Part shown: positions 55,989 to 64,000 of the stretch, in pieces
Numbering within the stretch: the first letter of the stretch is position 1
Layout: each line of letters starts with the position of its first letter
Source of the DNA: Methylotenera mobilis JLW8
Lineage (GTDB): Bacteria > Pseudomonadota > Gammaproteobacteria > Burkholderiales > Methylophilaceae
DNA: 64,000 nt
Direction: 5' to 3'
NCBI RefSeq assembly: GCF_000023705.1
Contig: NC_012968.1
Span: 2,356,001-2,420,000, forward strand
Position numbers and translations under genes: made by a program
Notes under the pieces: generated by a model
The model's input: the letters and a program-made list of their open reading frames with translations, nothing else
What the model was told of the DNA's origin: nothing
The model's database searches: none

Positions 55989-56103
55989 GCGTGTCTTATC
56001 AAGCGCAAACTTGTCAAAACCATATCCACTAAAACCAGACTCGGGGTGAACGTTTTATTCAGTTGATACCTGAAAAAATAGCTTGATCAACACCACGCAA
56101 AAC

Positions 56104-56130
56104 AGGCTATGCCTTTATTTGGCATAGCCT
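56104..56130. terminator. Bidirectional hairpin between moaC and the metal pump
   Basis: 10-bp perfect stem AGGCTATGCC / GGCATAGCCT with a 7-base loop, between convergent genes; GTTTTG follows on the minus strand and TTTAG on the plus. Confidence 0.7.
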
Positions 56131-56140
56131 TTAGCTAGCA

Positions 56141-59100
56141 TTAATGCGGCTTTAATTGCTCATCACCGGTGACTGGCTCCGTGCCTTTTACATCACCCTT
56201 ATATTTTTCTTCACTAAAGAACAGCGGGAACAGTAACGGCAACAACAACAGGGTGAAAACTGTAGCGGTAACTAGGCCGCCGACAATCACCACCGCGAAA
56301 GGACGCTGCGTTTCTGAGCCGATGCCGTGCGACAGTGCTGCTGGTAGCAAGCCCAAACCGGCCATTAGCGCGGTCATCAGAATCGGACGCAAGCGTACCA
56401 CCGCACCTTCCAGCACAGCTTCTGCGATGCTACGGCCTTCTAACAGCAGATGATTAAATTGCTCCACCATAATGACGCCGTTTTGTACCGATATACCGGC
56501 TAGCGCAATAAAACCCACCGCCGCCGAAATAGATAGGTGCAACCCAGCTAACGCCAAGCCGGCAAAACCGCCGATCAAGCTGAACGGAATCATCAACAAC
56601 ACAAGCAGTGCGTTGCGCACCGAGCGGAAGGCGCCGAATAACACCACAAAAATCAGCATTAATGAAAGCGGAACAATCACCTTGAGGCGCTTGATTGAGC
56701 GCTGTTGGTTCTCGAACTGACCACCCCAGGTCATGGTATAGCCCGGTGGTAGCTTGACTTGCTCCTTCACCTTGGCCATCGCTTCTTTTACAAAGCTACC
56801 TTGGTCACGGTCTATCAAGTTGGCTTTGATTGCCACAATGCGAGAAACCCCTTCACGCGCCACGCGTGATGCGCCTTGCTTAATCGTGACATCAGCCACT
56901 TCCCCTAAAGGAATCGTGCCGGCGTTATTGGGTAAGGCAATTGGCAGTTCGTTAATATCATCCAACGAGTCGCGGTAATCTCTGGCCAAACGTAGCGTGA
57001 CATCAAAGCGGCGGTCGCCATCATAGAATGTGTTGGTCGTGGTACCGCCCAATGCCGTTTGCACTGAAGCATTCACATCATTCACGTTCATGCCGTAACG
57101 TGCCAGCTTTTGGCGATCTAAAGTAATATCCAGTTCCGAGTTACCAGAAATACGGATAGCCGCCACATCGGTAGCACCTTGCACCGAATTGAGTACAGTG
57201 GCCACTTGGTCTGATTTTTCTTCCAGCACTGCTAGATCCGGGCCAAATATTTTGACGGAAATCTCGCCTTTAACACCAGACAAGGCCTCTTCCACGCTAT
57301 CTTGAATCACTTGCGAGAAGTTGGTTGGAATACCCGGAATTTGATGGATCTTGCTGGAAATATCAGCAATCAGCGCCTCTTTATTACTAAACTTCCAGCT
57401 GTCTTTAGGTTTTAAGTCCGCCAATATTTCAATATTGTTGGGGCCTTTAGGGTCGGTACCATCATCAGGCCGCCCAACATGACTTACCACCAAATTCACT
57501 TCCTGATAGCTGGTCAACACGCTGCGAATATTGCGTTCAATTTCCTTGGTTTTTTCTAAGCCGGTAGAAGGTGGCATGCTGATGGTGAGCCAAATATTGC
57601 CTTCATCCAGCTTGGGCAAGAACTCTGAGCCCAACAATGGTGACAACACCAAGGACAGCACCAGTAAAGAAACGGATGCCACAATCACAGGGATGCGTAC
57701 CTTCACCACCTTGAGCAGGGTGCCACGATACCACTCTTGTGCGTTATGCATCCATGAGCTGTGTTTTTCAGCCATGTCGGTGCGCTTCATTAAGTAAGAC
57801 ATGAGCGCTGGCACTAGGGTGAGCGTGAGCAAAATTGAGCCTAGCAAAGCAAAACTCAAGGTAAACGCCATGGGCGAGAAGATTTTACCTTCTACGCGCT
57901 GGAACGTGAAAATCGGCAGGAAGGCCAGAATAATAATCACTTTTGAAAACAGGATAGGGCGTCCCATTTCAATCGCCGTATTTTTGAGCGTGGTAACACG
58001 CCATGAATGCGTGCCGTGATGGGGGAACTCATCTACTTTCGCCAGTGACAGTTTCACCATAAGTGCCTCCACCAGCACCACCGCACTGTCGATAATAATA
58101 CCGAAGTCCACCGCGCCTAATGAAATCAGGTTAGCAGAAACGCCGCGTATATCCATGACGATAAAGGCAAACAACAGCGACAGCGGAATAATTGCCGCCA
58201 CGATAAGCGCGGCACGCCAGTTACGCAAAAAGATGATAAGAATCGCCACCACCAGAATCGCGCCAACAATCATGTTTTCGGTCACGGTGTGTACGGTGTG
58301 GTGAATCAAGCTAGTACGGTCATAAAAAGGCCGGATTTTCACACCCTCTGGCAACTTGGCATTTACCTCGTCCACCTTGGCTTTTAAGGCTTCAATCACC
58401 TTAGCCGGATTCTGGCCTTTGTTCATCAAGACTATGCCTTCAATCACATCATCCTGATTGTTAAAGGCCACGATACCTGAGCGGAAACGATTGCCTATCA
58501 CCACTTCGCCTACGTCTTTCACCAAGACAGGTTTGCCTGCACTCGATACAATCACCGTTTCGGCAATGTCATCCAGCGAGCGGTATAAACCTAATGAACG
58601 CACAACCAGCGACTCATCGCCCCGGTGCATGAGGCCGCCACCTACATTGCTACTGCCGTTGTTGAGTGCCTGATTAACTTGATCGATGCTGAGGTTGTAC
58701 TTCTTGAGCAGGTAAGGGTCCAGCTTGATTTGGTACTCTTTGACCGCACCGCCAAAACTAGTAATATCAGCAACACCGGGCACCGTTCTCAACACTGGGA
58801 TAATCTGCCAGTCCTGAATAGCGCGCACCTCGCGCTGCGGCATATCTTTAGGCGCCTCTACCAAGAAGCGGTAAATCTCACCCACCGCCGTAGTGAGTGG
58901 AGCTAGCGTAGGCTGGTAACCCGGTGGCAGACTGACGGCCTGCAGTTTTTCCAGCACTTGCTGACGGGCAAAATAGTCATCGGTCTTTTCAGAAAAAGTC
59001 AGTGTCACCACCGATAAGCCGGTAATAGACACCGAACGCATTTGCGACAAATTCGGCACACCACTCATCCCATGCTCAATCGGCAGCGTCACCACACGCT

Positions 59101-59284
59101 CCACCTCTTCTGGTGCCAAGCCTGGCACTTGCGTCACGATACCGACATGTACGTCCTCAACATCAGGAAAAGCTTCAATTGGCAGGTTCTGCACCGAGAC
59201 GATACCGGCGACAATGAGGATAAACGTTGCAATCAGTACAAAGGTACGTTGTTGCAGCGAAAAGGTAATGAGTTTTTCTAGCAT
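56141..59284 (-). CDS. czcA: CzcA-type heavy-metal RND pump
   Basis: Inner-membrane proton-driven metal exporter of 1047 residues (HME-RND). Helix 1 is FSLQQRTFVLIATFILIVAGI; helix 4 has DFGIIIDSAVVLVEA, the DFGxxxD form that marks metal pumps rather than drug pumps. PNLSQMRSVSITGLSVVTLTF is also typical. Zn/Co/Cd versus Cu/Ag cannot be settled; the DFGxxxD form leans toward divalent cations. Its start overlaps the stop of the adaptor gene by one base. Confidence 0.9.
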   Translation of the reverse strand: MLEKLITFSLQQRTFVLIATFILIVAGIVSVQNLPIEAFPDVEDVHVGIVTQVPGLAPEEVERVVTLPIEHGMSGVPNLSQMRSVSITGLSVVTLTFSEKTDDYFARQQVLEKLQAVSLPPGYQPTLAPLTTAVGEIYRFLVEAPKDMPQREVRAIQDWQIIPVLRTVPGVADITSFGGAVKEYQIKLDPYLLKKYNLSIDQVNQALNNGSSNVGGGLMHRGDESLVVRSLGLYRSLDDIAETVIVSSAGKPVLVKDVGEVVIGNRFRSGIVAFNNQDDVIEGIVLMNKGQNPAKVIEALKAKVDEVNAKLPEGVKIRPFYDRTSLIHHTVHTVTENMIVGAILVVAILIIFLRNWRAALIVAAIIPLSLLFAFIVMDIRGVSANLISLGAVDFGIIIDSAVVLVEALMVKLSLAKVDEFPHHGTHSWRVTTLKNTAIEMGRPILFSKVIIILAFLPIFTFQRVEGKIFSPMAFTLSFALLGSILLTLTLVPALMSYLMKRTDMAEKHSSWMHNAQEWYRGTLLKVVKVRIPVIVASVSLLVLSLVLSPLLGSEFLPKLDEGNIWLTISMPPSTGLEKTKEIERNIRSVLTSYQEVNLVVSHVGRPDDGTDPKGPNNIEILADLKPKDSWKFSNKEALIADISSKIHQIPGIPTNFSQVIQDSVEEALSGVKGEISVKIFGPDLAVLEEKSDQVATVLNSVQGATDVAAIRISGNSELDITLDRQKLARYGMNVNDVNASVQTALGGTTTNTFYDGDRRFDVTLRLARDYRDSLDDINELPIALPNNAGTIPLGEVADVTIKQGASRVAREGVSRIVAIKANLIDRDQGSFVKEAMAKVKEQVKLPPGYTMTWGGQFENQQRSIKRLKVIVPLSLMLIFVVLFGAFRSVRNALLVLLMIPFSLIGGFAGLALAGLHLSISAAVGFIALAGISVQNGVIMVEQFNHLLLEGRSIAEAVLEGAVVRLRPILMTALMAGLGLLPAALSHGIGSETQRPFAVVIVGGLVTATVFTLLLLPLLFPLFFSEEKYKGDVKGTEPVTGDEQLKPH

Positions 59285-60411
59285 TATTTATCCGCGGCCA
59301 GCTCTGAGTTAATCAAAATAGCGCCTTTAGTGACCACGCGCTCACCAGCTTTGAGGCCTTCTTTAATCGTGGCGTAATCACGCCCTTGTAAATCTAACGT
59401 GACACGGCGTTTTTGAATATGGCCATGACTGGTTTCAACGAATACAAAGCTATACAGGCCTTCTGTAATCAGCGCACTATTAGGGATGCGAATGACTTTT
59501 TGCTGCGTCATATTAAGCGGGGTAACTTTGGCGTACATTTCTGGGCGTAATTTGCCTTTGCTCTCTACCGAGCAACGCACTTGCACGCGACGGCTCACCG
59601 GATCCAGCATGGTACCCATAGACTGTACTTTGCCTTGAAACTCCTCATCAGGATAAGCATCCACCTTGATACTCAAGGCTTGGCCTAGGCTGACTTTGCT
59701 AAGATCGCGCTCTGGCAAGTCAATAATTGCCCAAAGATGATCTGGGTTGGTAATAATAAAGAGCGGGTTAGGTGCATCGGGGCGCACTTCATTACCGAGG
59801 TTGACCTGACGGTCTACCACCATGCCTGCCATCGGTGCTTTCAGTATAAAACTTTCATTGCTGCTAGCGTGGTCAATGCCCAAGTTGTGTAAGCGTGATT
59901 TGGTACGCGTAGCCTCAGCTTGAGATTGCGCCATATCAGCTTGTACTGCCTCATACTCTTTGTGCGCAATCACGCCACCATCTAACAGCAGCTTACTGCG
60001 CTCTAGCGCTTTTCTTTTAAGGTCTAAATCAGCCGTTGCCTTGCGGTAATCAGCCACAGCAGAGCCTAGGTCTGGCGAATCAATCGTCAACAGGGCCTGG
60101 CCAGCCTTTACCCTATCACCTAATTGCACCTGAACTTTGATGGCACGCCCTAAGACTGGGGAACTGATGCGTGAAGTATAGTTTTCATCAAAACTGATTT
60201 TGCCATTCAATGGCTCAGTGGTGGAGGCCAGTACTTCAACCACTGGCTCAATTTTTAAATTAGCATCTTGCGCAGAGTTTTCTTTTAAAATTACTTCGTT
60301 TTCGGCTTTGGCATGTGGCGCGGGCTTGGGGCCGGCCAAGAGTGGGGTCGGTAGCACGATAGCGGCTCCAACCAAGAGAACTGTGAGTAAAGAGTTGAAT
60401 CCGTGCTTCAT
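59284..60411 (-). CDS. czcB: CzcB-type periplasmic adaptor
   Basis: Membrane-fusion protein joining pump and outer-membrane channel, 375 residues. It has a signal peptide (LLVGAAIVLPTPLLAGPK), barrel-sandwich halves (SSPVLGRAIKVQVQLGDRVKAGQALLTIDSPD and LKAPMAGMVVDRQVNLGNEVRP), a helical hairpin between them and a beta-barrel domain after. No His-rich metal-binding terminus is seen. It lies between the outer-membrane channel gene and the pump. Confidence 0.92.
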   Translation of the reverse strand: MKHGFNSLLTVLLVGAAIVLPTPLLAGPKPAPHAKAENEVILKENSAQDANLKIEPVVEVLASTTEPLNGKISFDENYTSRISSPVLGRAIKVQVQLGDRVKAGQALLTIDSPDLGSAVADYRKATADLDLKRKALERSKLLLDGGVIAHKEYEAVQADMAQSQAEATRTKSRLHNLGIDHASSNESFILKAPMAGMVVDRQVNLGNEVRPDAPNPLFIITNPDHLWAIIDLPERDLSKVSLGQALSIKVDAYPDEEFQGKVQSMGTMLDPVSRRVQVRCSVESKGKLRPEMYAKVTPLNMTQQKVIRIPNSALITEGLYSFVFVETSHGHIQKRRVTLDLQGRDYATIKEGLKAGERVVTKGAILINSELAADK

Positions 60412-60430
60412 GTGCTTACCTTATGAATAC

Positions 60431-61720
60431 TTAATTTTGATAATCTTCTGTTTTTATTGCCGCTTGCCATGCTGCCAGTGCCTTTGCATAATCAGCGTGG
60501 GCGGTGGCGGCATCTAGCTGTATTGAACGCAGTATACGGCGTGCATCCAGCAAGTCCGTGATACCGGTAGCGCCGTGGTTATAGGCGAACTCGGCAGCAT
60601 CTGCGGCTTTTTGTGCTTCGGTCAAAATTTGCGTGTCAAAACGATTAACTTTTTCCAAGGCTGCATTTAAATCTGCACGGGCACGTGAAATCTCACTCAC
60701 CGCGGAGGCTCGCGCCTGCTGTTTTGCTTCCAGCGCCGATGTCAGATCTACTTCCGCTTTGGCAATCTCACCTTGATATTCATAATTGGTAAATAAAGGG
60801 ATAGTAATCGCTGCCCCAATGGTATTCGTGTCAGAACCTGGCATTTGTCCGGGAAAGCGTTGATACTGCAGCGCAATATTCACATCGCGCGTTTTTAAGG
60901 CATTGGCGAGGCGCTGATTCTCTTCTGCTTGCCTAGTCCGTGCATCAGCCGCTAATACATCAGGGCGGGCATCCACATCTTGCACCGTACTGACAGCCTG
61001 ACTCAGTGCCGGCCAGCCATCTTGCGCATACAAACGCGCGGCCTCATTTTCCTGCCCCATCATATAAGCCAGGTTGGCTTGCGCCTTTTCGCGGTTGGCT
61101 TTTGCCTGGCGTATGTCATTTTGTATTTTTAGCAAATCTACGCGCATTCTGGCTACGTCGCTCGCAGCAATATCCCCGACTTTTAATCTGAGCTCAGCTG
61201 CCTGAATGGCTTTTTCGTAGGAAGCACGATTGCTCGCAAGAATTTTCTCCGTTTCTTGCGCTAACACTAAGTCGTAATAAGCATCATTGAAGCTCAATAA
61301 CAGTTGACGTTCCGCATCTTTCAAGTCGTAATTGGATGCTTTAATCGCATTCTTAGCAGACGCCATACGTAGCTCGCGCTTATCGCCGCGCTCTATCCAC
61401 TGGCTGACCTGCACGCTGGAGTTAAGCGTTTGATCCGATAGGCTGTTGCTGCCATTTTGGTTTCTATTACCAGCGGAGCGATTCAGGTTAAAGCTGGAAA
61501 CACCAACGGACAAACTAGGATTAGGCTTTTGCGAAGCCGTGATGGCGTTAGCTTCAGCCCCTTGTACCATGCGCCTCGCGGAAGTCAGCTCTTTATTATT
61601 TGCTTGAAATAGTTGCCGGGCTGCGTCCAGCGTTAGATGTGCCAAATCAGTTTCGGCATAGGCAGTGGGTACATTACTCAAAAAACCGAGCACAAGGAGA
61701 TAAGCAACTTTTTTCAACAT
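60431..61720 (-). CDS. czcC: CzcC-type outer-membrane efflux protein
   Basis: TolC-family outer-membrane channel of 429 residues with signal peptide (SNVPTAYA). Two OEP repeats are visible, each with a long helical segment (ARQLFQANNKELTSARRMVQGAEANAI; AEENQRLANALKTRDVNIAL). It heads the czcC-czcB-czcA set (19-base gap to czcB). A pair of 11-bp-period direct repeats upstream may be its operator. Confidence 0.9.
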   Translation of the reverse strand: MLKKVAYLLVLGFLSNVPTAYAETDLAHLTLDAARQLFQANNKELTSARRMVQGAEANAITASQKPNPSLSVGVSSFNLNRSAGNRNQNGSNSLSDQTLNSSVQVSQWIERGDKRELRMASAKNAIKASNYDLKDAERQLLLSFNDAYYDLVLAQETEKILASNRASYEKAIQAAELRLKVGDIAASDVARMRVDLLKIQNDIRQAKANREKAQANLAYMMGQENEAARLYAQDGWPALSQAVSTVQDVDARPDVLAADARTRQAEENQRLANALKTRDVNIALQYQRFPGQMPGSDTNTIGAAITIPLFTNYEYQGEIAKAEVDLTSALEAKQQARASAVSEISRARADLNAALEKVNRFDTQILTEAQKAADAAEFAYNHGATGITDLLDARRILRSIQLDAATAHADYAKALAAWQAAIKTEDYQN

Positions 61721-62037
61721 TGTTATTCGCTATGATTATTTTTTAGTCAAATTTAGGGGATATCTTTAGCTGTTTGGAATCAGGTAGGACGCTTAATTGA
61801 CTATAAGGTGTAAGAAAAATTCCATGGATGTATTAAGTGTATCCATTAACTCCTGATTTGTATCTAGCTTGTATCAAGTGCCCGCATTAAGTTTAAACTT
61901 AAGCTCAACGCGACCAAACACATACCAAACTAAAGCCAAACCATAAATGGCAGCACAAAAATAACCCCGCAGTATATCCTACCCCGCCATCTTAATTATT
62001 AAGAATTGATGAATTTAGCTTAACTATCACAGACAAA
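61721..62037. other. Intergenic region upstream of the metal-efflux operon
   Basis: 317 bases with no gene. It should hold the efflux promoter. It contains the direct repeat TTGTATC-N4-TTGTATC (61858-61875) and the inverted repeat ATGGAT / ATCCAT (61824-61846). Nothing else is recognisable; the end of the GGDEF/EAL gene lies at its right side without an obvious terminator. Confidence 0.6.
61858..61875. promoter_or_regulatory. Direct-repeat candidate operator of the metal-efflux operon
   Basis: Two identical TTGTATC heptamers 11 bases apart, about 140 bases upstream of czcC. The spacing is that of OmpR-family response-regulator boxes such as those of CzcR/CopR. No regulator gene is in the window. 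Confidence 0.35.
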
Positions 62038-64000
62038 TTAACTAGCACTGACAAACTGTTCGAAATTCGCCACATTCACTGGCCGGCTAAAGTAATAGCC
62101 CTGGAAATAGTCGCAGCCAAATTCGCGCAACAGTTCGAATTGCTCTACCTGCTCCACCCCTTCTGCCACGATATCGCAATGGATGGTTTTGCCAACCGCC
62201 AGCACCATCTGAATAATGGCTGCATCATTTGAATCGGTAAGTACATCATGCACAAATGACTGATCAATCTTAATTTGCGTCACCGGCAGCTTTTTAAGGT
62301 AGACCAAAGATGAATGCCCAATGCCAAAATCATCTAGTGCAATGCGCACCCCCATCTGCCGCAGGATACCAATTTTATGGATCACATCGTCCATATTATC
62401 AATCACCGCTGTTTCAGTCAGCTCAAGCTTCAGCAAACTAGGATTGATGCCAGTACGTGCCAATATCTCGCGCAGCTCTTGCACGAAGTTGATATATAAA
62501 AACTGCTTGGCGCTAATATTCACCGAGAGCTTGATTTGGCCAAGTACAGGGCTCGCCTCCCATGTTTTCAGTTGCTCACATGCCTGCTCTAGCACCCAAT
62601 GTCCAATTTTAATAATCAGATTCGACTTTTCTGCAATCGGTATAAACTCTACCGGGCTGACATTACCCAAAGTCGGATGGCTCCACCTCAGCAATACCTC
62701 AGCCGCTACCACCTGTTTAGCCACATTCACAATAGGCTGATAATTCAGATACAACTCCTGATTAGCTAACGCCAGCCCCAGCGCAGCCTCCAATGCAAAG
62801 TTTTTTTCTATACTTTCTTGCGTGAGCTGGTCATAAAAGCGATAAGTATTACCGCCGCTATCTTTTGATAGATACATTGCGGTATCTGCATGCCGTAAAT
62901 GGTCTTCAAACGTCAGCGCATTGTCATTGAACAAAGTGACACCGATACTGGCACTGGTAGCAAACTCAAACAAGCTCAGGTAGTAATTTCTATTCAGCTC
63001 TGCCAGCAGCTTTTGGGCAATCTCGCTCACCTGTTGATAAGCAATGCTGGCATTCTGATCCAGACTTTCCAGTATCACCACGAACTCATCGCCACTCAGC
63101 CTAGCAACGGTGTCGCCGGCGCGCACCGTATGTTGAATGCGATGCGCCACTTCTATTAGCAATTGGTCGCCTACATCGTGACCCTTGGTGTCATTGAGTA
63201 CTTTAAATTTATCTAAATCAATAAACAATAACGCGCAGTAGGTCTTCGCCCGCTGCGCGATGGACATGGCATGCTGATAGCGATCTGCGAGCAAACGTCT
63301 ATTCGGCAAGCTAGTTAGCGCGTCATAATACGCAAAATTTTCAATTTCCTGCCGCGCTCTTTTCTGCTCGGATATATCTCGCACAAAGCCGGTGACTAAA
63401 GACAGATTATTATCTTTTAATGCAGTAAGCGTTAACTCAATAGGAAACTCGCTGCCATCCGCCCGCATCCCCACCAGCTCGATGCGCTGGTTAAAAATAT
63501 GCGTAACACCAGTCATTTTATATTGCTGATGCCCGGCATGATGTGCATTTCGATAGCGTGCCGGAATAATCAGGTCTGGCATAGATTTACCCAACACATC
63601 TTCTTTTTTGTAGCCAAAAATACGCTCAGCTGCCGGGTTAAACTCAACCAACAATCCGGCTGAGTCTATGGTAACAATGGCATCAAACGCGCCATCAATC
63701 ACTGAGCGCAGTTTTTTGTCATTTTTTTGTATGGTCATATGCGCTAAATTACGCTCAGACTGCAAAGCGGAAATTAATAGCATGGTCACCACTAAGGCCA
63801 CCATAAACGTCCACAGTGAAAACACACCCTCACTTAAATCATGGCTGTAAAAATTACCGCTACCCTGCGATGTTACCCACACGGCTATGCTGGATAAAAT
63901 AATCACAAAGAACGAACCGCCAACCAAACCAAAGCTCATGGAGGCCCATATCAGCATGGGCAGAATCACGAACATGGATAAAATAAACTGTTTATTGAGA
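62038..64000 (-). CDS. MASE1-PAS-GGDEF-EAL protein (N-terminus off the right edge)
   Basis: Membrane sensor acting on cyclic-di-GMP. The frame stays open to the window edge before the first Met, and the upstream residues (FILSMFVILPMLIWASMSFG) continue a MASE1-type membrane domain, so the true start is outside. Then come a PAS domain (about 102-222 from the first visible Met), a GGDEF domain with SGDEF in place of GGDEF, and an EAL domain reading EVLLRW with DDFGIGHSSLVYL. The EAL motif is the variant EVL with the later acidic residues present, so phosphodiesterase activity is likely; cyclase activity is uncertain. Confidence 0.9.
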   Translation of the reverse strand, partial: LNKQFILSMFVILPMLIWASMSFGLVGGSFFVIILSSIAVWVTSQGSGNFYSHDLSEGVFSLWTFMVALVVTMLLISALQSERNLAHMTIQKNDKKLRSVIDGAFDAIVTIDSAGLLVEFNPAAERIFGYKKEDVLGKSMPDLIIPARYRNAHHAGHQQYKMTGVTHIFNQRIELVGMRADGSEFPIELTLTALKDNNLSLVTGFVRDISEQKRARQEIENFAYYDALTSLPNRRLLADRYQHAMSIAQRAKTYCALLFIDLDKFKVLNDTKGHDVGDQLLIEVAHRIQHTVRAGDTVARLSGDEFVVILESLDQNASIAYQQVSEIAQKLLAELNRNYYLSLFEFATSASIGVTLFNDNALTFEDHLRHADTAMYLSKDSGGNTYRFYDQLTQESIEKNFALEAALGLALANQELYLNYQPIVNVAKQVVAAEVLLRWSHPTLGNVSPVEFIPIAEKSNLIIKIGHWVLEQACEQLKTWEASPVLGQIKLSVNISAKQFLYINFVQELREILARTGINPSLLKLELTETAVIDNMDDVIHKIGILRQMGVRIALDDFGIGHSSLVYLKKLPVTQIKIDQSFVHDVLTDSNDAAIIQMVLAVGKTIHCDIVAEGVEQVEQFELLREFGCDYFQGYYFSRPVNVANFEQFVSAS

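Noticed and set aside
1-64000. tRNA, rRNA, CRISPR or insertion sequences
   Set aside because: I looked for clover-leaf ends, regularly spaced repeats and transposase motifs by eye and saw none; a tRNAscan and repeat search would settle it.

Overview
This 64-kb window looks like ordinary, densely packed core chromosome of a betaproteobacterium. The conserved blocks rsmB-DUF4390-ntrY, def/fmt opposite lysM-dprA-smg, dapF-DUF484-xerC, pepA opposite lptFG, sigma-DUF3619-DUF3106-RDD, pilSR, and purM opposite AI-2E-hda are typical of that class. Moderate GC, the methyl-cycle cluster with an S-adenosylhomocysteine (SAH) riboswitch and an orphan soxYZ pair make Methylophilaceae (Methylotenera/Methylophilus type) my best guess. 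No methanol or methylamine oxidation gene lies here, so this is inference. I saw no rRNA, tRNA, CRISPR array, insertion sequence, prophage or integrative element.

Layout. 1-9.9 kb: an NtrY-type kinase (cut by the left edge), DUF4390, rsmB, a secreted Arg/Gly/Asp-rich protein, htpX, fmt and def on the minus strand, then lysM, dprA and smg on the plus strand. 10-15.6 kb: a minus-strand methyl-cycle block of metF, a small membrane protein, ahcY with its SAH riboswitch, an HD-GYP phosphodiesterase and metK. 15.9-24.3 kb: dapF-DUF484-xerC, sodB, a DUF2946-like protein with a ZnuD-like TonB receptor, dgkA, yggX, a PBP7-type endopeptidase and a lone gcvH. 24.4-36.6 kb: a coiled-coil protein, holC, pepA, lptF-lptG, RDD/DUF3106/DUF3619/ECF sigma, PP0621, pilS-pilR and a Na+/Ca2+ exchanger-family protein. 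36.7-50.5 kb: ampD, an HAE-type RND pair, a dicarboxylate symporter, a second RsmB-like methyltransferase with a histone-H1-like tail, DUF3108, purM, an AI-2E permease, hda, a large flavoprotein and a DUF2892 protein. 50.6-64 kb: ahpF and ahpC, soxZ and soxY, a BepA-like protease, moaC, a complete CzcCBA-type metal efflux operon, and a MASE1-PAS-GGDEF-EAL protein cut by the right edge.

How the genes work together. MetK, AhcY and MetF make SAM, remove SAH and supply methyl groups, and ahcY appears to be switched on by SAH itself. Def and Fmt handle N-formylmethionine at both ends of translation initiation. LptF and LptG form the inner-membrane part of LPS export. AhpC/AhpF and SodB handle peroxide and superoxide. 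CzcCBA spans the whole envelope to export metal ions. PilS/PilR control type IV pili.

I did not find a convincing undescribed multi-gene system. The best leads are regulatory or small-scale: the SAH riboswitch, a PmrA-like direct-repeat box and a 12-bp perfect hairpin in the pbpG/gcvH intergenic region, 11-bp-period repeats upstream of the metal efflux operon, tandem stem-loops between ahpC and ahpF, a reduced SoxYZ pair with a shortened C-terminus, and the H1-like tail on the second rRNA methyltransferase.
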